From SZUA-430 sp040381215 (GTDB lineage: Bacteria > Pseudomonadota > Alphaproteobacteria > Micropepsales > Micropepsaceae): DNA of 64,000 nt. Shown here piece by piece: positions 15,745 through 24,344 of this stretch (the first letter of the stretch is position 1; every line of letters begins with the position of its first letter). Under the pieces are notes generated by a model. That model saw only the letters and a program-made list of their open reading frames with translations. It was not told the origin of the DNA and did not search any database. Where the stretch lies: NCBI GenBank assembly GCA_040381215.1, contig JBEIHO010000003.1, positions 1 through 64,000 of the forward strand. Direction: 5' to 3'. Made by a program: the position numbers and the translations under genes.

Positions 15745-15844
15745 ACGCAAAAACGACACGCTGGGTCTGCGAAACGGCCGCATGGTGAAAGAAAATGCCG
15801 ATTTTCCGGCTTGAAGCGCACTGACCTGCCGTAGCTGGCGAGGC

Positions 15845-16639
15845 TCAGATCTCGATGACCATGCCGTCGTGGGCCGGAACCACACAATCTGGAAGGGAAT
15901 TCATCAGTGTACGGTAATCAAGATCGATGTGCAGGTTGGTCAGGATGGCCTGTTTGGGACGTACACGGCGTATCCATTCGAGGGCCTTGTCCACGTGGGC
16001 GTGGGTGGGATGGGGTCGATAGCGCAGCGCATCGACGATCCAGCATTCAACGCCTTCAAGGGCCGCAAAGGCTGCCTCATCGAGGTTAACCACATCGGAG
16101 GAATAGGCCACGGGCCCGAAGCGGTAGCCCTGGCTGATCATGCTGCCGTGGTCCTGGTCGAAGGCGCGCACGGCCAGCGCCGCATGGGGTGGGCCAATGA
16201 CGATGTCGCGGTAAGGCCGCTCGATCGCGTGGGCCTCGAGGATTGCCGGATAGGCCCCGTTGGCGGCGGCCTCGAAGCAATAGGAGAAGCGCTGCTTCAG
16301 GATGGCGAGTGCCTCGGCGCCTGCGTACACCGGCACCCGTCGCATCGTGTTCTGCGCAATCATCCGCAGGTCGTCGATGCCATGGGACTGGTCGGCGTGG
16401 TCATGCGTGATGAACACGGCGTCGAGCGTCGTGACGCGGGCGTCGAGAAGCTGCTCGCGCATGTCGGGCGAGCAATCGACGAGGACGCGTGTCGGCCCCT
16501 GCTCCACCAGGATCGAACAGCGGCGCCGGCGATTGCGCGGCTCGGCCGGGTCGCAGACGCCCCAGTCGCCGCGCCCGTCAGGCCCGCCAATGCGTGGTAC
16601 CCCGCCTGAGGAACCGCAGCCCAGGATGGTGACCTTCAT
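15845..16639 (-). CDS. MBL-fold metal-dependent hydrolase, PhnP-like
   Basis: This 264-residue protein is a metallo-beta-lactamase-fold phosphodiesterase related to PhnP (cyclic phosphodiesterase). It starts MKVTILGCGSSGGVPRIGG and carries the metal motif HDHADQSHG (HxHxDH-type, with the final His shifted by the QS pair as in PhnP relatives), then a distal DQDHGSM and HPTHAHVDKAL. The N-terminal CDPAEPRNRRRRCS resembles the cysteine-containing zinc-structural segment of PhnP. No other phn genes are nearby, and the usual alphaproteobacterial place is directly after tatD, as here (four-base overlap). The physiological substrate is unknown. Confidence 0.88.
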   Translation of the reverse strand: MKVTILGCGSSGGVPRIGGPDGRGDWGVCDPAEPRNRRRRCSILVEQGPTRVLVDCSPDMREQLLDARVTTLDAVFITHDHADQSHGIDDLRMIAQNTMRRVPVYAGAEALAILKQRFSYCFEAAANGAYPAILEAHAIERPYRDIVIGPPHAALAVRAFDQDHGSMISQGYRFGPVAYSSDVVNLDEAAFAALEGVECWIVDALRYRPHPTHAHVDKALEWIRRVRPKQAILTNLHIDLDYRTLMNSLPDCVVPAHDGMVIEI

Positions 16640-17412
16640 GCGCGCGCCTTGTCGAACAGGCGGAAGAAATTGGCGGTCGTGCGTTCGGCGAGCGTCTCGA
16701 GCGACACCTCCTTGAGTGCTGCCACGGCGATGGCCGTCTGGCGCACGAAGGCGGGTTCGTTGGAGCGACCGCGGTGGGGCACGGGCGCCAGGTAGGGGGC
16801 GTCGGTTTCGACGAGCAGCCGCTCGATCGGGACGTCACGGATGATGGCGCGCAGGTCGTCGGCCTTCTTGAAGGTGACAATGCCGCTGATCGAGATGTAG
16901 AGGCCGAGTTCCAGCGCGGTCTCGGCCAGGCCCCGGCCCGACGAAAAGCAATGGATCAGGCCCGGAAAAGCGCCGGCTGCGTGTTCTTCCCTCAGGATCT
17001 GGCACAGGTCTTCGTCGGCATCGCGGGCATGCACGACCAGCGGCAGGCCGGTTTCGCGCGAAGCGGCGATATGGGCCCGGAAGTTCCGGACCTGGTCCTG
17101 CCGCGGGCTGTGCTCATAGAAATAGTCGAGGCCCGCCTCCCCGATGCCGATCACCTTCGGGTGAGACGCCTCGGCGATCAGGCGGGCCGGCTCGTCAATG
17201 GGTTCGTCGGCGGCCTCGTGGGGGTGGATGCCTACGGTGCACCAGATATTGGGTGCCGTTTCGGCCACCGCCCGCACCCCTTCAAACCGGTCAAGGCGGG
17301 TGGCGATGGTCAGCATGGCCTGCACCCCGGCCTCGGTGGCCCTGGCCAGAACGGCGGGCAGGTCGGAGCGGAGTTCGGGAAAATCGAGGTGGCAGTGGCT
17401 ATCGACGAGCAT
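16636..17412 (-). CDS. tatD: TatD-family deoxyribonuclease / metal-dependent hydrolase
   Basis: This 258-residue TIM-barrel hydrolase shows the TatD metal ligands in order: DSHCHLDF at the N-terminus, VGIHPHEA, IGEAGLDYFYEHS, LVVHARDADED, GLIHCFSSG and LVETDAPYLAP. Family members act as 3'-5' exonucleases in DNA repair or RNA quality control. In many alphaproteobacteria it stands in the run tmk-holB-metG-tatD; here metG is missing between holB and tatD. The stop overlaps the start of the MBL hydrolase. No good Shine-Dalgarno precedes the ATG; a hairpin with a T-run lies directly upstream. Confidence 0.93.
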   Translation of the reverse strand: MLVDSHCHLDFPELRSDLPAVLARATEAGVQAMLTIATRLDRFEGVRAVAETAPNIWCTVGIHPHEAADEPIDEPARLIAEASHPKVIGIGEAGLDYFYEHSPRQDQVRNFRAHIAASRETGLPLVVHARDADEDLCQILREEHAAGAFPGLIHCFSSGRGLAETALELGLYISISGIVTFKKADDLRAIIRDVPIERLLVETDAPYLAPVPHRGRSNEPAFVRQTAIAVAALKEVSLETLAERTTANFFRLFDKARA

Positions 17413-17417
17413 GGTGG

Positions 17418-17446
17418 GGCTAAAAAATCCTTTGGCGGATTTTAGC
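17418..17446 (-). terminator. Weak intrinsic-terminator-like hairpin between holB and tatD
   Basis: On the leftward strand AAAATCC and GGATTTT form a 7-bp stem around GCCAAA, and the stem runs on into TT to make a six-base T-run. It lies six bases before the tatD ATG, so it may reduce read-through from holB or fold over the tatD start. The stem is AT-rich and therefore weak. Confidence 0.35.
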
Positions 17447-17523
17447 AGGCTGCGCCGGTGCGCCTAGGGGGAGATCGGTGGAATTCCGGCCCTCTGCAGC
17501 ACGAAGGTTAATCAGCGATGGTC

Positions 17524-18618
17524 TCAATTGCCTGCCATCGCGTGGAAGGCATTGAGCACGAATTGCTTCTTGTCCTGATTGAGCGCCGCGGCGCGCTGCG
17601 CATTGGCTTGCAGGTCGGCCCAGAGGGTGCTCCATCGGCTGGCCGGGATCGCCTGCCCCATGCGCGTGAAAGCCTGGCGTTCGGCCGGCAGCGCCTCAGC
17701 CACGCCCATGAGGCTGCGCAGATGGCGCTGGATCGCCAGCGACAGCAGGGCGGCAAATCCTTCGATGCCCTGATCCGGGAACTGTTTCATGAACTGGTCA
17801 GCCAGTGCATGCAGGTTCGCGTGGTTGAGTTGCGGCAGGGTTGCGAGCAGGCCGAGGATCTGCTGGTAGGCGCTGAGAACGCCCGACATCACCATCGCTG
17901 TCGCCTGGCCGGGGGCCCCTTCCGCGAGGGAGGCGGCCATCTCGAGTTGCTCGGCGCCGGCGTCGGGCGCGAGGTGGCGCATGGCAAGCTGCATGTCCTC
18001 GCGCGGCAGGGGGCGCAGTTGCAGGGCACGGCAGCGCGAGCGGATCGTCGGCAGCAACTGCCCCGGCGCGTGCGCGATGAGCAGCATTATCGCGGCCTTC
18101 GGCGGCTCTTCCAGGATCTTCAGGAGAGCGTTCTGGGCCTGCAGGTTCATGTCGTCCATGCAGTCGATGACGGCAACCTGGACCTCGCCATACGAGGGGT
18201 GCTTGGCGAAGAATGCCTTGAGTTTGCGAACCTCGTCGACGGGCAGTTCCGACTTGAAGCGCTTCTTTTCCTGATCCCACGGGCGGCGCACGACGTTCAC
18301 GTCGGGATGTGCAAGCGCCGCGACAAGACGGAAGGCGTTGTGGTCGGCCGGGACGGAAAGGTCATCGGGAAGGTTGGCCCTGCCGTACGCCATCAGCGCG
18401 CGCGCAAAGCGCCAGGCCAGGGTTGCCTTGCCGACACCCTTCGGACCGCTGACCAGCCATGCGTGATGCAACGCCCCACTGCGGGCGGCGGCAACCATCT
18501 GCTGAACCGCGGCCTGGTGACCGAACAGGTGCTGCTGCAGGCGGGGATGGGGCATCTCCCCTGCCCGGTCGCTTTCGGGCAGGTCGACATCGACCGCCTT
18601 GGGGGCGCGCGGAGCCAT
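17524..18618 (-). CDS. holB: DNA polymerase III delta-prime subunit
   Basis: Delta-prime is part of the clamp loader that places the beta clamp on DNA. The 364-residue protein has an AAA+ fold: the P-loop is GPKGVGKA, with Ala in place of the usual Ser/Thr (a degenerate Walker A, as expected for the non-ATP-hydrolysing delta-prime). The Walker-B/sensor region is VAVIDCMDDMNLQAQNALLKILEEPP, followed by the SRC motif TIRSRCRAL. The zinc-binding cysteine module of E. coli HolB is absent, as usual in alphaproteobacteria. The start codon overlaps the tmk stop by one base. Confidence 0.92.
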   Translation of the reverse strand: MAPRAPKAVDVDLPESDRAGEMPHPRLQQHLFGHQAAVQQMVAAARSGALHHAWLVSGPKGVGKATLAWRFARALMAYGRANLPDDLSVPADHNAFRLVAALAHPDVNVVRRPWDQEKKRFKSELPVDEVRKLKAFFAKHPSYGEVQVAVIDCMDDMNLQAQNALLKILEEPPKAAIMLLIAHAPGQLLPTIRSRCRALQLRPLPREDMQLAMRHLAPDAGAEQLEMAASLAEGAPGQATAMVMSGVLSAYQQILGLLATLPQLNHANLHALADQFMKQFPDQGIEGFAALLSLAIQRHLRSLMGVAEALPAERQAFTRMGQAIPASRWSTLWADLQANAQRAAALNQDKKQFVLNAFHAMAGN

Positions 18619-19250
18619 CAGACGGCCTTCAGGCGTTCATCAACGAGACGCATGATGTCGGCGGCAACCGCATCGACGGGTCGGTTGGCGTCGAGCACCC
18701 TGCAGCGAACCGGGTCGCGCCGGGCGATGTCGAGAAAGCCCGCGCGCAGGCGCTCGTGGAAGGCAAGGCCCTTGCTCTCGAACCTGGCCTCGGCGCCCGG
18801 GCGCGCCTGGGCCCTGTCGAGGCCGCTGGCCGCGTCGAGATCGAGGATGATCGTCAGGTCGGGCTTCACGCCGCCAAGCACAAGCGCGTGGAGTTGCTCG
18901 ATGCGATCGCGCTCCATGCCGCCGGCATAGGCCTGGTAGGCCATGGTGGAATCGGCAAAGCGATCGCACAGCACAAGCTTGCCATCATCGAGCGCGGGCC
19001 GGATCACCTTGTGCCAGTGATCGACCCGCGCGGCATAGAACAGCAGGGTTTCGGACAGGGGCGACCAGCGGTCGGCGCCGCCTGTCACCAGCAGGTTGCG
19101 GATCTGCTCGGCGCCGGGCGAGCCGCCCGGCTCGCGGGTCACGATGTGAGGGACATTGCGGTGCGCGAGCGCTTGCGACAGCAGGCGGACCTGGGTCGAC
19201 TTTCCGGTGCCCTCGCCGCCCTCGAAGCTTATGAAGGGGGCGCGCGTCAT
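18618..19250 (-). CDS. tmk: Thymidylate kinase
   Basis: Tmk phosphorylates dTMP to dTDP. The 210-residue enzyme has the P-loop FEGGEGTGKSTQVRLL, the DR(Y/F) motif as VLCDRFADSTMAYQAYAGG, and the substrate segment VTREPGGSPGAEQIRNLL. The lid region is LDAASGLDRAQARPGAEARFE, with the basic residues in the lid (RAQAR), the type II pattern. It overlaps dacA by four bases (ATGA) and holB by one, so dacA-tmk-holB is a tight operon. Confidence 0.96.
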   Translation of the reverse strand: MTRAPFISFEGGEGTGKSTQVRLLSQALAHRNVPHIVTREPGGSPGAEQIRNLLVTGGADRWSPLSETLLFYAARVDHWHKVIRPALDDGKLVLCDRFADSTMAYQAYAGGMERDRIEQLHALVLGGVKPDLTIILDLDAASGLDRAQARPGAEARFESKGLAFHERLRAGFLDIARRDPVRCRVLDANRPVDAVAADIMRLVDERLKAV

Positions 19251-20497
19251 TGCGCGGCGGGCGCCTCGGCTGCGGCGGGACCCATGTCGCGCTGGACGGC
19301 AGCTGGTGCGGCCGTTCCGGAGACCAGGCCCTGCACGCCGAGCTTCATCTGCGTGAACAAGCCGCCTTCCTCCACGTCGCTTCCGGCAGCGACCGGCACC
19401 TGCATGTCGGGCAGGCCGGGAATGCTGACGGCAATCCGGCCCACGACCTGGCCCTTGCGGACGGGCGCGAGGAGCGGCGCGTCATAGGTGAGCGTTGCCT
19501 TCATGGCGTCGCGCTGGTGGCGGCGCATCAGCACCCGCAGCGGGGACGCCGTGACCAGCGGCACGGTTTCCTCGGCGCCGCCCCAGACAGCGGCCTTCTC
19601 GACGACTGCATTGGCGGCAAACAGGTCATAGGGCTTGAATTCGCGGAAGCCGATGTCGAGCAGGCGCTTGGTTTCGTTGGCGCGCTCGGTCTCGTTGGCC
19701 AGCCCGTTGACGACAACGATAAGCCGGCGGCCATCACGCGAGGCCGACGAGACGAGGCCATAGCCCGAGGCCTCGGTGTGTCCCGTCTTCAGGCCATCGG
19801 CGCCGGGATAGGTCCCCAGCAACAGATTGCGATTGGCCTGCCGGATGCCATTCCAGGTGAACTCGCGCTCGGAGAACAGGTGGTAGTATTCCGGGTAGTC
19901 GCGGATGAGGTGGCTGGCGAGGATTGCGAGGTCGTGGGCGGTCACCCGCATTTCGGGATGCGGCAAGCCGCTGGCGTTGCGAAACACCGAGTTCTTGAGG
20001 CCGAGGCGGCGGGCTTCGGCGTTCATGAGGTCGGAGAAAGCTTCCTCGCTGCCGGAGAAATGCTCGGCGACGACCGTGCAGGCATCGTTGCCGGACTGGA
20101 TGATGATGCCGCGCAGCAGATCCTCGACCCTGATCTGGGAGCCGATGCTCACGAACATCTTGGATGATGCGTTCTTTCCGGCGACGGACAGTCTCCAGGC
20201 GCGCTCGGACACCGTGAACGTGTCATCCAGCTTCAGTTCGCCGTGCTTCAGTTTCTGGAACATCACGGCGGCCGTCATCAGCTTGGCCATCGAGGCCGGC
20301 GCCATGGGCTGGTCCCCGGCCTTGGCGAACATGAGTGTGCCGGTTTCGTGGTCCATGATCACGGCGTAGGGCGCGATCGACTGCAGGGCCAGCGGGTCCT
20401 CGACCGCATCGGCGCTGGCGCGGACCGACAGGGCGAGGGACAGGAGGACGAGGCTGACAAGGCTGGCCAGGCTGGCGACAATCGATTTCATCTGCAT
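19247..20497 (-). CDS. dacA: D-alanyl-D-alanine carboxypeptidase (penicillin-binding protein 5/6 family)
   Basis: This enzyme trims the terminal D-Ala from peptidoglycan stem peptides. A signal peptide (about the first 30 residues, ending SVRASA) is followed by the peptidase S11 domain with the three active-site motifs: SMAKL (SxxK), SGND (SxN) and KTGHT (KTG). The C-terminal PBP5-type beta domain follows, but the last segment (GLVSGTAAPAAVQRDM...) is Ala-rich and lacks an obvious amphipathic anchor helix. The start at ATG 20497 (MQMKSIVASLAS) is preferred over a TTG at 20515 that would overlap rlpA; ATG 20491 is also possible. Sits between rlpA and tmk. Confidence 0.94.
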   Translation of the reverse strand: MQMKSIVASLASLVSLVLLSLALSVRASADAVEDPLALQSIAPYAVIMDHETGTLMFAKAGDQPMAPASMAKLMTAAVMFQKLKHGELKLDDTFTVSERAWRLSVAGKNASSKMFVSIGSQIRVEDLLRGIIIQSGNDACTVVAEHFSGSEEAFSDLMNAEARRLGLKNSVFRNASGLPHPEMRVTAHDLAILASHLIRDYPEYYHLFSEREFTWNGIRQANRNLLLGTYPGADGLKTGHTEASGYGLVSSASRDGRRLIVVVNGLANETERANETKRLLDIGFREFKPYDLFAANAVVEKAAVWGGAEETVPLVTASPLRVLMRRHQRDAMKATLTYDAPLLAPVRKGQVVGRIAVSIPGLPDMQVPVAAGSDVEEGGLFTQMKLGVQGLVSGTAAPAAVQRDMGPAAAEAPAAQ

Positions 20498-20504
20498 CGT
20501 GGGG

Positions 20505-21413
20505 TCACTCGACAATGATTTGAGCTCCGTTCTGGCCTGCGTTGATCACGCGGTCCAGCATTGCGTCGGCTTCTTCCACCGCGTTGAAGGGGCCGAAGCG
20601 GACCCTGAACATCGGCTTGCCGTTGAGAAGCGCCTGCGATGTCTGGGCGCTGCCGAGACCTGCAAGGCTGCGGGCGAGGCGGTCGGCGTTCGACCGGATG
20701 GTGAACGATCCCACCTGGATCCAGAGCCGCGTTGAGGCGGGGACGGCCTGGCGCGTGACGGTGCCGTCGGGTTCGCCCCAGGCGGCGTCGGCGGGTGCTG
20801 GGGCCATGACGGGTGTGACCGGCGCCGGGGCTGTGATCGGGGCCGTGGCGGCGGCCCCGGGCGGCGGCAGCAGTTCGGTTGCGGCGACAGAGGTGACGGG
20901 GGCGGCAACGGCCGAGGGGGCGCCATGCTCGATGTCGGCCGATTGGGCGGGGTCTGCGACCTTGCCCCTGCCCTCGTATTGAACGCGCACGCGCGCCGTG
21001 CCGTTGCGCTGGAAGCCCAGCAGGTCTGCTGCGCGCTTCGACAGGTCGATGATGCGGCCGCGGGCATAGGGGCCGCGGTCATTGACGCGCAGGCGGATCG
21101 AGCGGCCGTTCTCGAGGTTGGTGACGCGGACAATGGTCGGCAACGGCAGGGTGCGGTGCGCGGCCGTCAGGGCCTGCATGTTGTACATTTCGCCGTTGGC
21201 GGTCTGCTTGCCGTGGAAGTCCTCGCCGTACCAGGAAGCGACGCCGGTCTCGTCGTAGAACGGATCTTCCTTGGGATAGTACCAGACACCCCCGATGTTG
21301 TAGGGGTTCCCGACCTTGTAGGTGCCAGGGGCCTGCTGGGCCACGCGCGGGGCGCAGCTGGCCACGGCCAGAAGAAGCCCAATCCCGATGGTTGCAGTCT
21401 GCCAGCGTTTCAA
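20505..21413 (-). CDS. rlpA: Septal ring lytic transglycosylase RlpA (lipoprotein with SPOR domain)
   Basis: RlpA cleaves peptidoglycan strands lacking stem peptides during division. The 302-residue precursor starts with a lipoprotein signal whose lipobox is AVASC (Cys about residue 20). A double-psi beta-barrel follows with GVASWYGEDFHGKQTANGE and LRVNDRGPYARGRIIDLSKRAADLLG, the catalytic region of the family. After a Pro/Ala-rich linker, the SPOR domain (LWIQVGSFTIRSNADRLARSL... to FGPFNAVEEADAML) binds denuded glycan at the septum. Its neighbour dacA removes the terminal D-Ala of stem peptides, so the pair belongs to wall remodelling. Confidence 0.93.
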   Translation of the reverse strand: MKRWQTATIGIGLLLAVASCAPRVAQQAPGTYKVGNPYNIGGVWYYPKEDPFYDETGVASWYGEDFHGKQTANGEMYNMQALTAAHRTLPLPTIVRVTNLENGRSIRLRVNDRGPYARGRIIDLSKRAADLLGFQRNGTARVRVQYEGRGKVADPAQSADIEHGAPSAVAAPVTSVAATELLPPPGAAATAPITAPAPVTPVMAPAPADAAWGEPDGTVTRQAVPASTRLWIQVGSFTIRSNADRLARSLAGLGSAQTSQALLNGKPMFRVRFGPFNAVEEADAMLDRVINAGQNGAQIIVE

Positions 21414-21488
21414 GTCGGTCTCCCTGTCGATGCGGCGCAGCGGCCGGACTATGTCATTGACGCTGCGGGAAGGGCAATCGACCGCTGG

Positions 21489-22229
21489 TCACTGGCTGTT
21501 GCAACCTGCGATGATGGCGAGGAAATCCGAGGCCTTGAGGCTGGCCCCGCCGACCAGGACGCCATCGACGCCCGGGGCCTGCAGGATCTCGGCCGCGTTG
21601 CCGGGCTTCACCGAACCGCCATAGAGGATCCGCAAATTGGTCAAGCCGAAGCGCTGCTGCACGGTGGCGCCGATGAAGGCGTGCGTGTCGACAATGTCGC
21701 GGATTTGCGCGGTCTTGCCGGTCCCGATGGCCCAGATCGGCTCGTAGGCGATCGTGATGGGAAAACCGCCGAGTTCGTCCGGCAGGCTGCCTGCCAGCTG
21801 CTCGGCGAGCACGTTGCGGGTCAGGCCGCGTTCGTAGGCGGCCTCGTTTTCGCCGATGCAGATGATCGGGAAGAGACCGGCGCGCAGGGCGGCGCGGACC
21901 TGGCTTGCGACCTGGGCGCTGCTTTCGCCGTGATCGGTGCGACGCTCGGAGTGGCCGACGATCACGTGGCTGGCGCCTGCGTCCCGCAACATCTCGGCGC
22001 TGATGTCCCCGGTATGGGCGCCGGAGGCCTGCGGGTGGCAATACTGCCCTCCCAGCATGACACGGGTGCTGGAAAGCTGGGCGGCGAAGGGGACCAGCAG
22101 GGTCGCCGGCGGGCAGACGAGGACCTCGGCCGGGCTGGGCGCCGCGCGCAGGCCCTCGACCACATCGGTCAGGACGACCCGGGAGGCCTGAAGGCCGTTC
22201 ATTTTCCAGTTACCGGCTATGAGCTTCAT
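21489..22229 (-). CDS. tpiA: Triosephosphate isomerase
   Basis: TpiA interconverts dihydroxyacetone phosphate and glyceraldehyde 3-phosphate. The 246-residue TIM barrel shows all catalytic residues: Lys in AGNWKMNG, His in VIVGHSERR, Glu in AYEPIWAIGTG, and the phosphate-gripping ILYGGSVKPGNA near the C-terminus. ATG at 22229 (MKLIAGNWKMNG) was chosen because a GGGAGGT Shine-Dalgarno sits five bases upstream and family members start here. It is divergent from ppiD with a 234-base shared upstream region, the usual alphaproteobacterial pair. Confidence 0.97.
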   Translation of the reverse strand: MKLIAGNWKMNGLQASRVVLTDVVEGLRAAPSPAEVLVCPPATLLVPFAAQLSSTRVMLGGQYCHPQASGAHTGDISAEMLRDAGASHVIVGHSERRTDHGESSAQVASQVRAALRAGLFPIICIGENEAAYERGLTRNVLAEQLAGSLPDELGGFPITIAYEPIWAIGTGKTAQIRDIVDTHAFIGATVQQRFGLTNLRILYGGSVKPGNAAEILQAPGVDGVLVGGASLKASDFLAIIAGCNSQ

Positions 22230-22463
22230 TTGGACCTCCCCTGCCCTAGTTTCCCCGGGAGATACCCGCAAATTGCCGCTTCATAAAGCCCCCGGCCGTT
22301 CGGCTTGCAGGGGATGTTGGGGGTCACTATTATCGCTGCGCGTGCGGATCACTCAAATCACACGTGCGGCCCGTCGGTCCCGTCGCCCCCAGATGGCGGC
22401 TTTTTCTGCGCGGAACCCGTCTGGCATCCATTTTCGCAATCAGGTCCGGTTACCTTATCCATC

Positions 22464-24344
22464 ATGCTTGAAAAAATCAGAGACGCCTCGAAGGGCTGGT
22501 TCGCTGCCATTCTCATTCTCGCGCTGGTCGGCAGCGTCGGGGTGTGGGGCGTTTCGGACATGATGAACCTGACCGAGCAGCCGAAGATCGCGACTGTCGG
22601 CGACCTCGACGTGACACCCGATGCCTTCCAGCGCGAGTTCCAACGCTTTGTCTCGCAGATGAGCCGGGCAACGGGCACCGAGATGACGTCCGACCAGGCC
22701 AAGGCCGAAGGCCTCGACCGGGTCGCGCTTGATCGGTTCATCAACCGCCTGGCAGTGCTTGATGTTGCTTCGGACCTGGACCTGCGGGTCTCGCCGCCGC
22801 AGATCGTCGAGGCGCTCAAATCCGTGCGCGGTCTGGTCGATAGCCAGGGCAAGCTTGTGCCGGGCGCGATCGCTCAGCTTGCGCAGAACAACAACATGAC
22901 GGAAGCGGATTTCATCGCTCTGGTCACATCGGACCTGATCCGCCAGCAATTGCTGCGCAGTGTTGCGGGTGGCGTGGGCATGCCCATGGGCCTGCAGCGG
23001 GCATTGAACATGTACCGGCTGGAGCGTCGGGTTGCGGAATACCTGATCGTCGATCCGGCGCGGGTCGGCAACATCGGCGCGCCGGATGACAAGACGTTGC
23101 GCAAGTTCTTCGATGACAATGCGCTGGCGCGTTACTCGGTGCCGGAAAACAGGAACGTTGTCTTTGTTGCGGTCCGCCCCGACGACATCGCCAAGACCAT
23201 CACGGTATCGGATGCCGAGATCGCCAAGCTCTATGAGACAAACCGCAAGCGCTATGAGGTCGCCGAGCGGCGCGTGTTCGACCAGATCCGCTTCAAGTCC
23301 GAGGCCGAGGCCGTGAAAGCGCGCGGCCGCCTGGACGCCGGCGAGGCTTTCGATGCCGTCGCCAAGGCGCAGGGCGTGAAGGCAGAAGACCTGTCGATCG
23401 GCGAGATCGAGAAGGGCGACAAGAGCGTACCGGACGCCGCGTTTGATGCGCCTCAGGGCCAGGCGACGCCGCCCTTGAAGAACTCGTTTGGGGTGTGGGT
23501 CATCCTGCGCGCCACGGCCATTACGCCGGGAACGACCAAGTCGCTGGCAGAGGCGACGGAGGAAATCCGCAAGTTCGTCGTCGATGGCAAGGTCAAGGAC
23601 GCGATCTTCGATACCGGAAACCAGCTCGAGGACGCCGTCGGCGAAGGCTCCACGCTGGAAGAGGCTGCGACGACGGCCAAGCTCAAGCTTGAAACGGCCA
23701 TTGTCACCAAGGCCGGCACCGACGTGGCCGGCGCGCCGGTGGCGGGCCTGCCGGGGGGTGAGTTCCTCAAGCAGGTCTTCGACGCCGAGCAGGGTGCGGA
23801 TCCAGAACTTCTGCAGACCCCGGAGGGCGTCTATTACATGTACCGGGTGGACAAGGTCACGCCGATCGCGCGCAAGGACTTCGAGAGCGTCAAGGCTGAC
23901 GTCCTGCGTGATTGGAGCGATGCTGAATTGTCGTCGAAGCTGGAAGTGCTGGCGGCGGGCATCCTGAAGCGGGCGCGCGGCGGCGAGGCGCTGGGCGCCA
24001 TCGCCAGTTCGCAAGGGCTCAGCCTTGTGACATCCGAGCCGTTCGGACGCTTCGGCACGACCGCCACCTTCGCCGAAGCCACGGTGACCAAGGCCTCGGA
24101 CACGAGGAAGGGCGAATTCTTCTCCGGGCCCGTTGCTTCCGGCAAGGGCCGGGTGGTCGGTCGCATCACGGAGATCCAGTTCGCCGACGAGACGGCGGAC
24201 TCGCCCCTCAGGTCAGCCTACGAGCAACGCCTCGTGCAGACCTATGTCAGCGACTTCGTCGAGCAGTTCGAGAATGGCGCGCGGAACAAGGTCGGGGCTT
24301 CGGTCGACGAAACCAGGTTCCAGGCCTTCCACAACAACGAATGA
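22464..24344 (+). CDS. ppiD: Membrane-anchored periplasmic peptidyl-prolyl isomerase, PpiD/SurA-like
   Basis: This 626-residue protein helps fold exported and outer-membrane proteins. It has a single N-terminal membrane anchor (WFAAILILALVGSVGVWGV, about residues 12-30), a SurA_N-like chaperone region (PDAFQREFQRFVSQM onwards) and one parvulin-type PPIase domain centred near residues 270-370 (RRVFDQIRFKSEAEAVKARGR and a degenerate FGVWVILRATAITPG). A second PPIase-like chaperone region follows. The start was placed at MLEKIRDASKGW; the open frame continues upstream without family resemblance. Its stop overlaps the trpE ATG, giving translational coupling. Confidence 0.9.
   Translation: MLEKIRDASKGWFAAILILALVGSVGVWGVSDMMNLTEQPKIATVGDLDVTPDAFQREFQRFVSQMSRATGTEMTSDQAKAEGLDRVALDRFINRLAVLDVASDLDLRVSPPQIVEALKSVRGLVDSQGKLVPGAIAQLAQNNNMTEADFIALVTSDLIRQQLLRSVAGGVGMPMGLQRALNMYRLERRVAEYLIVDPARVGNIGAPDDKTLRKFFDDNALARYSVPENRNVVFVAVRPDDIAKTITVSDAEIAKLYETNRKRYEVAERRVFDQIRFKSEAEAVKARGRLDAGEAFDAVAKAQGVKAEDLSIGEIEKGDKSVPDAAFDAPQGQATPPLKNSFGVWVILRATAITPGTTKSLAEATEEIRKFVVDGKVKDAIFDTGNQLEDAVGEGSTLEEAATTAKLKLETAIVTKAGTDVAGAPVAGLPGGEFLKQVFDAEQGADPELLQTPEGVYYMYRVDKVTPIARKDFESVKADVLRDWSDAELSSKLEVLAAGILKRARGGEALGAIASSQGLSLVTSEPFGRFGTTATFAEATVTKASDTRKGEFFSGPVASGKGRVVGRITEIQFADETADSPLRSAYEQRLVQTYVSDFVEQFENGARNKVGASVDETRFQAFHNNE

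Larger units (their letters stand above)
15389..15844. other. Long intergenic region upstream of exbB (456 bases)
   Basis: No protein-like reading frame is visible. The region is patchy in composition, with AT-rich stretches (around 15660-15760) unlike its surroundings. It holds a perfect palindrome AAACCGGCCGGTTT (15520-15533), an 8-bp inverted repeat (15446-15466), a self-complementary CGCACGCGTGCG near 15626-15640 and a promoter-like pair on the leftward strand. It is therefore best read as the regulatory region and long leader of the TonB operon. Confidence 0.5.
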
